NCBI GenBank assembly: GCA_013397795.1
Contig: VZTJ01004198.1
Span: 193,046-257,045, forward strand
Reading direction: 5' to 3'
DNA from: Orthonyx spaldingii
Lineage: Eukaryota > Chordata > Aves > Passeriformes > Orthonychidae
Length of the DNA stretch: 64,000 bases
Part shown: positions 1-11,519 of the stretch, piece by piece
How the letters are laid out: each line of letters begins with the position of its first letter
How positions within the stretch are numbered: the stretch's first letter is position 1
Notes under the pieces: generated by a model
Database searches by the model: none
What the model saw: only the letters and a program-made list of their open reading frames with translations
What the model was told of the DNA's origin: nothing
Position numbers and translations under genes: made by a program

Positions 1-138
1 CCCCGGCGGGCGGGCCAGCCCGGCGAGTGCCGGAAGCAGCCCGGGGAGCCGCGGCCGCCCGGCGCTGACCGCCCGTGCGCTCCCGCAGGTCCGGGCCGAT
101 GGTGGGAGGCAGCCCCCGGCGGAGCCCGGCCGCACGCC
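1..138 (+). promoter_or_regulatory. ANKRD9: CpG-rich 5' flank and 5'UTR of ANKRD9
   Basis: The first ~700 bases are very GC-rich with frequent CpG, unlike the AT-rich DNA that follows, as expected of a CpG island over a gene 5' end. A pyrimidine-rich stretch ending in CAG at 86-88 looks like a 3' splice site, so the coding exon probably starts at 89 with about 50 bases of 5'UTR before the ATG. The upstream 5'UTR exon and the core promoter would lie left of the window. The splice site is inference; no transcript evidence is available. Confidence 0.6.
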
Positions 139-1014
139 ATGCCCTGGAGCGTCCGCTGGGTCGGCGGCTGCGGCGCCCAGTCCCAGAAGCAGTGCAAGAA
201 ATCCTCCTTCGCCTTCTACCAGGCGGTGAGGGACCTGCTGCCCGTCTGGTTTCTGGAGGACATGCGGACCATGGAGGTCTTCCACTGGGAGGACGGGGGC
301 AAGGTGAGCGTGTACTCGCCCTCCGAGGCGCTGCTCTACGCGCTGGTGCACGACCACCAGCCCTACGCCCGGCACCTGCTCACTAAGTTCCCCCAGAGCG
401 CCCTGGCCGTGCCCAGCCAGAGCTTCAGCTGCTGCCAGTCAGCCCCGCACCTGGCCATGGCCGTGCGCTACAACCGCGTCCGGGTGCTCTTCCGAATCCT
501 CAAGGCCGTGCAAGCCTTGCCCCCGAGCGACAGAGCCGGCCACCTGGACCGGCAGGGCTGCAGCCGCGTGGAGGGCGGCAAGACAGCCTTGCACACGGCC
601 TGCGAACTGGTGCGGCCCGAGTGCCTGCTGCTGCTGCTGGGGCACGGCGCGTCGCCCTGCCTGCGGGACAGCGCGGGGAACACCCCCCTGGACACCCTGC
701 TGCAGCAGATCTCCCACGTGCCGGCAGCTAACATGCGTGCCAAGCTCCTCTGCCTCGACTGCCTCTTCTTCTTCGTGCCTCAGGATCTCAAGTTCGCCAT
801 GAAACAGCAGCTGTTGGACAACCGGCAGCAGTGGCAGGACCTCCTGGGGGAGAACAGGTTCCAGTGCCTGGTGGGCTTAGCTCCCCCATCGCTGTTTGTC
901 GGAGCCATGCGTGTCTTGATCAGGACCATTTCACCTGAGCACTTCCCAGAGGCTCTGGACAATCTGCCTCTGCCTCATTTTCTAAAGCCTTTGGACTTGA
1001 AACTGGAGAGCTAG
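139..1014 (+). CDS. ANKRD9: Ankyrin repeat domain-containing protein 9 (ANKRD9), complete, single coding exon
   Basis: A 291-codon uninterrupted reading frame. The N-terminus begins MPW, as in mammalian ANKRD9, which favours the ATG at 139. A conserved block (about residues 18-75: QKQCKKSSFAFYQAVRDLLP, then YSPSEALLYALVHDHQ) is the family hallmark. Ankyrin-type helices lie at about 102-125 and 148-190 (KTALHTACEL, LLLLGHGASPCLRD, NTPLDTLL). The C-terminus (about 247-288) resembles a SOCS box: SLFVGAMRVL fits a BC box with Ala in place of the usual Cys, and LPLP at 276-279 fits a Cul5 box. The human protein (about 317 aa) is reported as a cullin-RING substrate receptor acting on IMPDH2, so a role as a CUL5-elongin B/C receptor is likely. 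The length is slightly shorter than human, with a shorter loop after the ankyrin region. Identification rests on recalled family sequence plus synteny with TECPR2 and CINP. Confidence 0.95.
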   Translation: MPWSVRWVGGCGAQSQKQCKKSSFAFYQAVRDLLPVWFLEDMRTMEVFHWEDGGKVSVYSPSEALLYALVHDHQPYARHLLTKFPQSALAVPSQSFSCCQSAPHLAMAVRYNRVRVLFRILKAVQALPPSDRAGHLDRQGCSRVEGGKTALHTACELVRPECLLLLLGHGASPCLRDSAGNTPLDTLLQQISHVPAANMRAKLLCLDCLFFFVPQDLKFAMKQQLLDNRQQWQDLLGENRFQCLVGLAPPSLFVGAMRVLIRTISPEHFPEALDNLPLPHFLKPLDLKLES

Positions 1015-1310
1015 AGGGGTGGTATGCGAGCCTCCCGCTCACCTGACAGAAATAGACTTGTGCTAAAAATGTATCAATATATAAAGCTGCTAATGCAGTG
1101 GCCAAGTACCTGTTTTAACGAGAACAGTATTTTTTAAAAGAATTGTATCTGGCACTTTACAATATATTTTATTTAAACATCCTTGTGGTGAGGTGAGGGC
1201 CGTGCTGCATTTTATAAAGACGTTCTATGACATGTACAAATGAGGGTATGTGGAAGAACATATTTGTAAATACATCCAAATAAACCAGTGGCAGATGTGA
1301 TCAAAATACA
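1015..1310 (+). other. ANKRD9: ANKRD9 3'UTR
   Basis: AT-rich sequence directly after the TAG stop. It runs to the AATAAA at 1279-1284, with cleavage expected 10-30 bases later. Composition changes abruptly from the GC-rich coding exon. Confidence 0.65.
1279..1284 (+). terminator. ANKRD9: ANKRD9 polyadenylation signal AATAAA
   Basis: Canonical AATAAA about 265 bases after the stop. A G/T-rich stretch (GTGTGCAGGGTGGGGG, then TTTTTGTC) at about 1357-1387 could serve as the downstream element. It is the only canonical signal close to the stop codon. Confidence 0.65.
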
Positions 1311-4300
1311 AATCAAGCAACTGAAAACCCTGGAGTGGCATGTGCCTTGGAAAAGCGTGTGCAGGGTGGGGGAGTATCTTTTTGTCAGGATTTCCCTGTT
1401 ACATAAGCCTCGCTGTCCTGGAACAGGATGACTCCTTTTTTACAGCTCTCCTAATACATCTTGGCAGAGATGCGGGGTTTTTTTAAAGGCACAGATGAAA
1501 ACTTCCTCATCTTGTACACAAGACCAAAGAGAAGCCAGATACTGTTACAACTTCCCTAAACAAGGCTGGCAAGGATGTGCATCTGAACAAAACGTATTTT
1601 AAAACATGCATAAATAACAGTTGGCTTACTTGTAAAGTTGTCTCTGTTCCCTTTGCAGGGCCAAGGTATTTGTTGTCAGGCAGAGAGAGATGGAGCACAC
1701 GCATTGCTGTGGTCAAAAACGTACCTGCCCTGGCAGGGCTGGGCCCTGCAGCCTCTCTGTGTGATTGCTGCAGGGTGAGGAAGGTAGCACAGAGCAGGAG
1801 GGCCAGCCTGCTATTCCCAGAGGGATGTAAGGAGGTGTGGCAATGGCTCAGGACCCCAGAGCACAGCTTTTTTCAGTGGATTCTGGCCACTCCCCACCAG
1901 TGTGGAAGGGCTTAAGTTCAGATGAGAGCACCATGGCAGTCTTGGTGTCCACTCTGGGTACCAGAGGAGTAGCTTCAATACCCAAGCTTTCCCCAGCTAT
2001 CCCTTCTGAGATGCTCCAAGGTACAAACAACATCCTCACAGGTGTCCCAGATCAAAAAGCCCTTTGGGGTTATGTCCTGCTTCCAACACTTCTGTTTTGA
2101 CCAAGCAAAGGGTACAGCTTCAGTTCTCTGCTGTGCAACCTTCACTGTTCAGCTTTCTGTGCAGTCCCTGTGTAACTGGTGCTGCCCCTGTGTGCTCTGC
2201 AGGGAACTCTGCTGGCTCCACCAGCCCTGCAATGATAGTGATCTCCTAGGCCACAGCACTGGAGCCTTGGCTCTGTTCTTGGAAGTTGTCATTAAAACTG
2301 TTGGGTTTTGTTTCAGTGCTTAAATGCATAGCCAGCGAGTTGTTTGCCACTTGAACTATTTCAGCACTGCTGTTCCCTCTAAGGTCATCAAGAAATTGAT
2401 GTGCTTAGAGAGAAGAACCATGTTCGAGGCACAAATTTCTTTATTCATGAATTAATTTTGGTTAAGGAATGAAAAAGAAAACCACAGAATTAGGCACTAT
2501 AAGCTGTTCGTGTTTCAGCAGAACAGAGTGGTATTTCATCTAAAATAATCTCTGTACTGCATGCACAATAAAAGATAAGCCATACTTCTGAAATTTGAGA
2601 AGAAACAGAAAGAAGATTGCTATTCTTAGCCTGATAGCACTGAAAATGTTTCCTATAAGAGAAAATGTTCCTTTTCCTAAGAAACCAAGCCGATGCATGC
2701 TCAAACCCATTACCACGGGAAATTCAAGTCCCTTGCTGGAAAACATGGAACAATTCTAACTGTTCTCTTCAGCTACCTTGTTGATTATAAAAATACAGAA
2801 ATCCAGAGAACTAATCTTCTAAACCTAACCACTTAAAACCAGAAATCAAGTCTATGTTGCTACATACTTTATGAGAGTACCTGTTCCCCATTGCTTCTGT
2901 AACAATGGTGTGGAAACATCTTTCAAAATAGACAAGTAGTAAAGCAGTCAGGTCTAACTTGCACATGGCAACCTGTCATGAGGTGGGGGAAGAGACAGAG
3001 CTGGGAGTGGGAGGGAGTGTTTATCAGCTTGGCTGACAAAGATGTTACGAGATTCAGCAGTGAGGAGTTGGTTGGTTGAACTGAGCGCTGGCAGACGCTC
3101 CTGCTCCCAGGCTATGAGAGTAATTACACCCTGGAACAGCACAACAGGCTGGGCAGGCCATCCTATACCTTCAAATGAGCCCTTCAACAAAACACAAATT
3201 CGAGGCAAAGGCTGCCCTGTGACTCCCTAGAGCCCTCCCACCAGCTCTGGGGTAATTGATTTCAACAAACAGAACGGATCCCCTCAACATGGTGTGATGG
3301 GTCCAAAGCCAGCTGACTGCTGTGCCCTTCCTGTTGTTCTGGAACAGGAGTCAGGCTTGGGGCCGAGCCCATGCTGGGGTGGCCCTGCCCAAGGTCATCA
3401 GTCTGCGTGTGGCTCACTGATGTCTGCCATGCTTCATCTGGAGAGGAGCTGTGGGCAAACTACTCCAGTGACCAGCAGATCACTCACCCCGCTGGGCCCA
3501 GGCTTGTTTTTCAGACAGAGCCACAGCTTGGAAAAAGACTGGGGCTTCTTGGCCTTGGAAACAGAGGTCCTTTGTTTATAGACCAAGCAATAGCAGCAGC
3601 ATCCTTCCTCAGACTGACCTGCCAGCACATCTCTGTCTTCTGCCACCTTTGGGGCACAGTGGAGTGCAGCTCCACAGCCCATTCAGTTTTCCATCTCTTG
3701 AAGAAGGCTACCAACAAAAGTGCCAATAAGTGCCAGCTGCACCACCACTGACAGGCTTAATACGGCACACAGGGATAGTGATTATGTCACTGAAGAGGAC
3801 TGTGGTGCTAGAGCCAGGAAGCTGGCCACAAAGATGTGGAAAAGGAGATTCACCAAGTCCTAACACCATGGAAGCACACAGGTAAGGAGATAAGACTTAA
3901 AAGCTCCTGTCTTACCTGCACAAGTTAATCTTGTCACACAAGGCAAATTACTCATCCATAGGAAATGCTTTCCAAAAGCATGCAAGGCAGTAAATAGAAC
4001 CAGCGTTCCTGAAAAGCTTGGTTATAGTGAGTCCTCTAAAAAAACTACTTTCTATCAGGAAACAGTGATGAAACCTAATAAATATGTCCCATGGGTTGCT
4101 CAAGTACTTTCAAAGCAAAATATACATATACTACCCACCTTGTATAAAGTGGTTTTATTTGCTGACTGGTAAAAAAGGCCTGAAACGTTTTCATTCAGAA
4201 AGCAAGGGGAGAGAAGTACTGAGTTAGTTTTGACTCTGCAATTGACTCCTCTATGCAACTCCCAAAGCTCAGCCTGCCTAAAGGCTGAAGGAGATGAAGT

Positions 4301-7100
4301 CTATTGTAATTTTGTGTAACTTGTTTAAAAGATGGATTTGTGCTCTTTAATAGTCTTCTTTTAGCCTGGCACAGAGGCAAAGAAAGACAGAGACTAGAAA
4401 GGGGCCAGGGTGCCAGGTTTGTTTCCTAATTCGTATTTTGTCCTGTGTCTGGTGTTCAAGCCATATGGGTTTTTGGCTTGCAATATAAGAAATCTACTGA
4501 CATCAGCAGATCCTTGTGCATTGCATCATCCCATCCAGGCAAACAAGGCACTCGTGCCACGTGCTTAATATTTAAAGAGCACTGTAAATCCTTGCAAACC
4601 AAGTTTCATGACATCTAAGTTAATAACAGTACTTCCATCCCTGCCTGGTGTCAGCACCTGTCTGAGGCTACATAACCATTAATTCCCAGCCCAACTTCAG
4701 CGGTCTCTCCTCCTCCACCTACAACGTGTGAAAAGAAAGTTCTTCTTATGGCTTGCTCAGACCACATCAAACTGTCCTCTACCACCAAGAATCTCATCTA
4801 TGGTGCTGCAAGGCTGCTGCTTGCACTGATTTACTCCTTCTCTTCCCACCACACAGGTACGGGTGCATAGCACAAGAGAGGAAGGAGCTGAGCTCCCCCA
4901 CAAAACCTAACTCAGCAGTCACAGCAAGAAACAAAATTCCAGTTTGCAAAAACATCAGAGAACCCTCCCTGCTGCTACAAGAAATGGAACCAAGTCCAGC
5001 TGGGGTACAAAGATTGCCACCACTTGCCCTGATGACCTCTGAAATGACCAGTATCTGTTTGCCCAGTAGTTTAGTTGATAAACGAAAAAAATCACATAAA
5101 TCGACAAAGCAAATTTCAGAAGCCTCAAATGAATAGAAACTCATCATGTTTAGGATTTATTGCTAAAGCCAGGAGAGCCTGGTCATCTAGTCTAAATTAT
5201 GTATTACCCAGGCCAGCAGTTCCCATGCTGGGCTTATCACATCTGATTGATTCACAGCATCTGCTTTAAATCCAACCTTACTTTATTGATTTTTAAACTC
5301 TGGCTCATCCAAGGCTCTCTGAGGAACCTGTAGCTGAGCCAAGCAAAGGTCCCATCCAGCTAACCTTCATCTCTCATCTGTCCCTAAATCCTAAAACATC
5401 CCCTGCCATCAACCCTGTCTCCTTATTCTGGAGGAAAAAGTATTCTTTTCCTAATACAAATGTGAGAGTTGACCATAATGGATCTGAATCAGCAAGGAGA
5501 GAGGCAGAGACAATTCAGAGAAGCAAGGAAAGCAGAGAGGGACTTTGATCTGTCCCACACTTCAGCTTTCTAAGCAAAGTTTTAACAAGTCTGAGCCAGT
5601 AAGTCAGGATCCTGTGTGGGCTGCAGACTCTCCAGCCATTGTAAGGTTAGGTCCCCATACTGCAAATCTAATGAGAAAGAGAGCAAATCAGCACTTCTTC
5701 AGGAAAGCAAATTAGGCCTGAAAAGCTCAATTCCCCAGTTCAGGAGCCATGACAAGACACCTGCACACCTGGGATATGAGGAGCGACCATGGACCAGTCT
5801 CCCCCTCCCTGTGCTCCCCAACCAAGGCAAACACAAGGGCAATAAGCTCCATGGGCCTCAACAGGGAGATGAACAATTAATACCAGACAAGTCCTCCCCT
5901 CAGGGTCCTCTGTGGAAAGCAATGGAAGGAGGCCAAGGGAGGAGAGAGAGACTTCCAGGCAGAAAGGATTTGGCTCAGCCAGGACAGGGAGCAGCTCCCA
6001 GCTCTGAGGGCAGCACCGTCCCTGCCTCTTGGCCCCCTGATTCCTGCACCCTTTGCTGTGAGTGCCACAGCTCCTCTCCCACAGTCTCACAGCTCTGAGG
6101 GCAGACTCACTGTCCTCCCAGCAGTGCCCAGGCAGTGTACACAGACCTTGACCCTGTTTGGAAGACTGGGCAGCCCCATCTTCTCTCTCAGCCAGCAAAG
6201 CAACTTTGCCCAAAATTGTCCCTCTGCTCCTTTGTTCCAGTTCCAGTGGCAATTACTGTTTTGATGTAAGGGGTGGTTTTTGTCATCATGCTCTTAATAT
6301 TCAGGCTTTATTTTATAATCATTAGGGGTTTTTCTTTTTAATAGTGCAAGTAAATTGCAGTAAACACATACTACATAACACTCATATTTTTAATGTGATG
6401 TCATTTTCCTGACAACTTTTGAGCAGCATTTTAGAGCAAAGCCTAAAAGGATAAGTAATTTCTAACTCACGGTAAGAGAGAGAATGAAGTCCCTTGAGGA
6501 GCCGAGTTTCTGAACATGCTTTCCTCTGAAACCATCTGCTAGTGCTCTCCTGCTCTCTCCCACTCCTGCAATAGGGAAAGCTATTGATGGTTAGTGACTC
6601 AAAGTGACAAGACAGAGGAATGCAGATTCTCACACTGATTTCAGTCCCTCGCTAACGCCATACCCAGTCAAGGCTGTGGCCAAAGGCAGGCTGGATAAAA
6701 TTCCCCAACTAGTAAAGGAGGTGATCTGAACAACTGCTTATCCACTTTTTCTGTGAGGAGAGGGGCACATCGCTTCTGATAACACATGTGCAGGTTCTCC
6801 CAGCTGGAGCTGGGCTGGGACTTTAAGGGCCCCAGAGCTTAGGAAAACTGCTGAAAGCACTGTAGGGCCACAGAACCACTGCAGAGTTCTCAGTGCTCTG
6901 GGAAAAACACTCACATGCCAGTGGGAAGAGCATGGCACTCCCTCAGCTTTGCTTCCTCCTTCAGATGCCCAAGGTTTGATTCAGCTGTGCTGCTGCCTCA
7001 TTTTCCCGGCCAGCAGCAGCATCAGGGCTGTGGTTAGAACACAAACACCCTGTGAGAAAAACACTTTCTGAGACAGCCCTGAGGTAAGAGCTGCTGGGAG
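1311..7100. other. Intergenic DNA, no gene supported (left part of the ANKRD9-TECPR2 interval)
   Basis: Open frames up to 170 codons occur on both strands (about 4,753-5,136 and 5,616-6,252). They overlap one another in opposite directions, match no family I know and have no convincing splice or codon structure, so I treat them as chance frames. The 5,600-6,260 part is noticeably more GC-rich and purine/pyrimidine-blocky than its surroundings, which explains the longer frames there. No RNA gene or intact mobile element was recognised. Confidence 0.55.
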
Positions 7101-7111
7101 GGCAGGCCAGG

Positions 7112-7137
7112 TGAGTCACTCACTGAGTCACTCAGCA
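7112..7137. promoter_or_regulatory. Tandem AP-1-like sites (two TGAGTCA, 12 bases apart)
   Basis: TGAGTCA occurs at 7112-7118 and again at 7124-7130, within a near-perfect two-copy 12-base repeat (TGAGTCACTCAC, then TGAGTCACTCAG). The last copy continues into CAGCAGG, so the reverse strand reads TGCTGAGTGACTCAG, close to a MARE/NF-E2-type extended site. TGA(G/C)TCA is the known binding site of Fos/Jun and Maf-family factors. An enhancer role is inference; a chance microduplication is possible. Confidence 0.4.
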
Positions 7138-7977
7138 GGTAGAATGTTTTGAAGGATAAAACCAGGTAATTTCCTTCAAAGTGAAATGCCAGCTACATAT
7201 CACCCAGGCTGCCTTCACTATGGAGAACATCCCCTGAGGTGTTGGAGCTCTGTACAACATCCTGGCCAGAGATGGGCAGTTCACATCCAGCAACATCATC
7301 CCAACCTTCCTGACGGGTCAGCAAGCTATCATTCCATCAGCCAGGGCTGTGGTATCAAGCTCTAGGTGAAAGATGCAAGGTGTATTTCCTCATAATCCTT
7401 TGCTCCAGTCAGTCCGGTCTCTATAAGACTGTAATTCTTCTTGAGAGTCGTCACCCCAGACTGGGCATGCAGAGAGAGGCACTCCACCCTCCATTCTTTC
7501 TGTCAGGAATAAAGTCCTCTCTCCAGCACAGCCTGTCCCAAGACTCTTGTCTGCCACTGACCCCTTCCAGCACTTACACCCCTGCCCTCAGGATGCCGGG
7601 GAAGCATGGTGACGGGCAAAGAGCATCCAAGCTGTCCTTTACTGTTCAAGAGACTGGGTAAGTCCCAGCTCCTCAGTGAGATCAGGCCCCTGTGGAAGCA
7701 CAGAGCAGGAGGCACCTGGGGCTTTGGGAAGACAGCATGCCCAGGCAGACACTGGGGCCAAGCACCACAACACTTGATTCATGAATGCTGTGAGCACCTG
7801 AGCTCCCAGTCCTTTGGCACCACATGGAATCAGCTGTGCTTACACACATGCTTAGATATGCCTGTGGTACTGAGCCATTGCCCACATGATGAACAGCCAA
7901 CTCACATCTTCTCCCTTTGCCAGTTTAGAGAGACACAGAGCAGCTAAATCCCAGCTTCTGAGGTCAAGCTTTTTCTG

Positions 7978-8027
7978 AGTAACATCAGCAAACATTCTTA
8001 TCAGTAACATCAGCAAATATTCTTATC
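7978..8027. repeat. Tandem duplication, 25-base unit, two copies
   Basis: The unit beginning AGTAACATCAGCAAA and ending TTCTTATC occurs at 7978-8002 and 8003-8027 with one mismatch (C to T in AAACATT/AAATATT). This is a recent local duplication with no obvious function. Confidence 0.85.
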
Positions 8028-8029
8028 AC

Positions 8030-10020
8030 CTGAGGTCTCTGGCTCAGTATTGCCCTGCAGTGGCCACTGCAGCGGCCTTTAACTCCTCAAGTCTTACAGG
8101 CACTCACAACACAAGCCAGATAGCAGCAGACTTTGTCCTGCAACAGTCCATGCTGCACCTGCAAACAGCATTTTTGCTGGTACCAGCCTGGGGGTTGTCA
8201 GGCAGGTGTTTCTACTGCACTGCTGAGCCCCATGGGGCTAAAGAGAGAACCACAATGCTCTGCTCAAACAGCAGCACTCTCATGTGTTCCCATCCTCTTT
8301 CCACTTTAGCTGAATTATGGAGGAGGAAAAAAGGGCAGCAAATTACTTTGCTAGCCCTGATAGTGAGGGAGTAATTTTCTGAGCTAAAGCCAAGCAGAAG
8401 AGGGAAGAAATGACACAGAGCTTGGCTCTGCCCACCTCCAACTCAGAAAGAAAAGCTCTGCTTAGCAAATGCTGTGCCTTTCAGAGGGTGCTAAGCAGCA
8501 CTGAGTACTCACTCTGGGAGGTAATAAGTCCCAGCTGGTAGTCTGGATCTGCATTATTCACCTTTTCAGTATTTGCAGTTCGTGCATGGGAAGTGGCACT
8601 GTACTGTACCAAACCAAGGACACAGGGCTGGGAGGGTATTCGGAAGTCTTTTGTTCCAGAATCAAAAGAAGCCTTTCCTGCCTCCTACTTGGGATTTGAT
8701 GCTTTAGAAACTGGTTGCTCAGATACCAAACAAATCTTGTGTAGACTCCCTATTAAAACAAAAGCATAGAAATTTATGTAACTAAATCCCTGCTTTGGAC
8801 TGTGACCTTACCAGGCCCTGTTCATTAATTAGGCTACACTGAAGCTTTACTCAGATCCAAACCTGACACTGATGCAGCTCACTCTGTAGGAGACACCCTT
8901 GCTGATGGGACACATACCAAACATGCTGTTTTAATGCCACATTGACCACAGGTGACCTTGGCATTAAGTACACTGTGACTGAAAGACATGTCCTACCTCT
9001 GTCTGTCAGCTGCTGTCTGTGAGGAAAAAAGCCAATTTGGCTATCCAAGCTGATGACTTTTAGCTCAGCTGGCAGAAGGTCTGCACCCCCTGTGACAGCA
9101 AGTCTTGACCTACAGACAACCCATGTTCTTTGTGGTATCAACACGTGAAACCAGCACAATGCTCCTGGCATTTCTACCTGCCTTCCTAGTTCCCAAGCCT
9201 CTGCAACATAGTTCTTTATGGGTTAACAGGAAAACATAACTCTACTGGTTTGTTGCTCACTTTTCTATTGCTGTAGGGTGTATCTGCCCATCATGCTGCT
9301 CTCAAGCCTACACCCTCACTGTAAGCTCCGAGCTTGACATCCTGCTGAACTGGGTAATGAGGGTCACCTCACTCTGCTCACCACTCAGGTTTGCTCCGTT
9401 CTGAGCAGCCTTTGGGAACTGCCTGACCAGTCAGTCTGTCAGCAGCAAACCTTCAATTCCTCTCTCCTGTTTGCCTGCTCTTCTTCCCAATCTGCCTTCA
9501 GGTAAAGACAAGTTTACTGCTGACTTACCATAATAAATATATGAGATGGCTGGGTTTGGGGAGAATGACCAGGTAATAAATAAAAGGGACAGCTCAGGCC
9601 TGTTGAAGTAAAAGACTGATACTATACATGAGCATCCACTTGTGAAGGGATCACCTCTGTGGAGAAGGACTATTGTAACCAGCACCTAGAGCTTAAACAA
9701 AAATGGGTTTACTACGCAAGTCTATCCATTTTCCAAGTCTCCAATATTGTTGCAATGACAAATCATCAGTAGTCAAACGAATCTTTCTTATCTACGCTCG
9801 TGACATACTGATTCTGAAAATAAAAACAACCAAACCCCAGGTATGTTACAGCTGTTACAGGGGATGTCATGTGTTATTAGCCTGCTGGTGGCATTGCTTT
9901 TGTGCCACCTCTACAATAAAGAGCAGTTTTCACACAGGCTATCAATAATGTTCTCATGGATAAGAGAATTGATGGAGGACTGTTGTGCAAAACCGCTGTG
10001 TATTCACAGCACCAAATGAC
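8030..10020. other. Intergenic DNA, nothing recognised
   Basis: Unique-looking AT/GC-balanced sequence without a supported gene, RNA or repeat. The short open frames here (up to about 106 codons) show no family resemblance. Confidence 0.5.
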
Positions 10021-10024
10021 TGTA

Positions 10025-10103
10025 CAGGCCATTCACTTAAGAGCTGGACTCAATGATCCTTGTGGGTCCCTTCTAACTCATAATATTCTGTGATTCTGTG
10101 AAA
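10025..10103 (+). mobile_element. CR1 LINE 3'-end fragment, plus orientation
   Basis: The stretch GAGCTGGACTCAATGATCCT, followed by TGTGGGTCCCTTCTAACTCA and ending ATATTCTGTGATTCTGTG, matches the 3' terminus of avian CR1 elements, including their characteristic octamer repeat (here ATTCTGTG twice). Only the last ~80 bases are recognisable, typical of severe CR1 5' truncation. No coding capacity. Confidence 0.85.
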
Positions 10104-10912
10104 ATGACATCAAAGGAAGGTGCATACGTTCTTCACCTTCAAAATTCCTGACTTTCTGCTAATGCCATTCAGATCTACCAAGCAGAACACGAAGGGACAT
10201 ACGAGTACTTAAAGAAGTAAAAACAAGGTGATTCCACCTACATAAAAGAATCAAGCAAAGCAATAGAACATCAAATGACTCTGACAGATGGATGTTCTTA
10301 TTTCTTTATATAATTACAGGAATTGTTCCCTTTGTCCAATCTTAAACGCTTCATGGAATGGAACTGCCACTGTTTCCTGACAACAGCACAACCTAGTAAG
10401 TCTTATGATAAGGAAATGCTTCCTGCCATTAAGCCTGTTTCTTCTTTATTCATTCATCTTTCACAGGTCAGAACTATTCTCTTCAACATTCCCTGAAACC
10501 ATCATTTTACTTCGACTCACCCTAGCAACCATGCAGTAAGGTAAGTATTCTTTCAAGGCTCTTTCACTTCCATCCCTGCCCCCCTCCCAAGGGGGAGCGT
10601 TATCTCTGCTCATACTGATTTTCTCAGAATGACTTTTCTGAAGTTCAGGTGCTTTCAGCTGTCTGCAGTAACCTTGATGTGAACACATCAAGATCAGAGG
10701 GAAACAAAGCTACATTAGCACTATGCAATGCAAAAGACTTCAAACCAGGAACAAAACTGCAAATATTACATAAAACCTACTACCACAGGCCTCCTGTGAC
10801 TTGACTATCTTTTGAAAAGATGTGCTCCTATTTCTCAACCAGTGGCCCAGAATGGCTTCCAAAGATACCCCTTACTTATGTGGACTACAGCAGAGATATT
10901 GGGATAAAGAAA

Positions 10913-10931
10913 GGGGGGGGGGGGGGGGGGG
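10913..10931 (+). repeat. Poly-G tract (19 G)
   Basis: An uninterrupted run of 19 G on the plus strand, preceded by AAAG and followed by GAAGATGG. Such runs are prone to sequencing and assembly length errors and can form G-quadruplexes. Confidence 0.9.
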
Positions 10932-11439
10932 AAGATGGTTCCTTCCCCAAGTGTCATCCATGTTACAATTTTATGAGTCCCTGCCAAAGAAGAAAGGCTA
11001 TCCCGTTATAGAAAGAAGATGCATTTATTTTGCAAAATCACTTGCTTGGGATGGCTTCCAAAAACATCTTACTTGGCTGAACACAAGCAGAGTTGCCTTC
11101 AGAGATGTTATATGGCAAAGCCTTAGGTCCTACTAATAATATTCCTGAAGCCTATCCAGGGTCCATTGTAGTGAAAGCTTTGCCATGAATATACATAGGA
11201 CTAAATATCAAAGACAAGCATTCCACTATTCCCTACTTGCCTGGCTGTGTTTTCACAAAATATTTTTTCAAAATAGTAAAATAAATTTTTTTGGTTTTCC
11301 CCTAGTCAGCATGGTTATAACTGTGACCAGTATTTCCTGAGCTTAACATGACAACTGCATTCAGATACTCTAAATCTGCTATTGGGAAAACAGCTATGTG
11401 TAAGTCAAGAGATCAACAATACCAGTGCTAATAAACTCA

Positions 11440-11513
11440 GTTTTCTTTTTTTTTTTTTTTTTTGGTGGGGGAAGGTTCTGGGCAGCCCCNTTTTTTTTGG
11501 GGTGGGGGGGGGG
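11440..11513 (+). repeat. Poly-T / poly-G low-complexity block with one unresolved base
   Basis: A long T run (to about 11463) is followed by GGTGGGGGAAGG, a C4 run, a single N at 11490, T8, then G-rich sequence ending in a run of G. The single N exactly between two homopolymers points to an unresolved or mis-joined position rather than a biological feature. Confidence 0.85.
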
Positions 11514-11519
11514 CTAAAG

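Noticed and set aside
439..743. Antisense open frames across ANKRD9
   Set aside because: Shadow frames of a GC-rich coding exon; no homology.
5616..6252. Overlapping open frames of 160 (+) and 170 (-) codons in intergenic DNA
   Set aside because: Opposite-strand frames in a GC-richer patch, with no recognisable domain, no splice structure, and low-complexity Gln/Ser/Pro composition typical of translated non-coding DNA.
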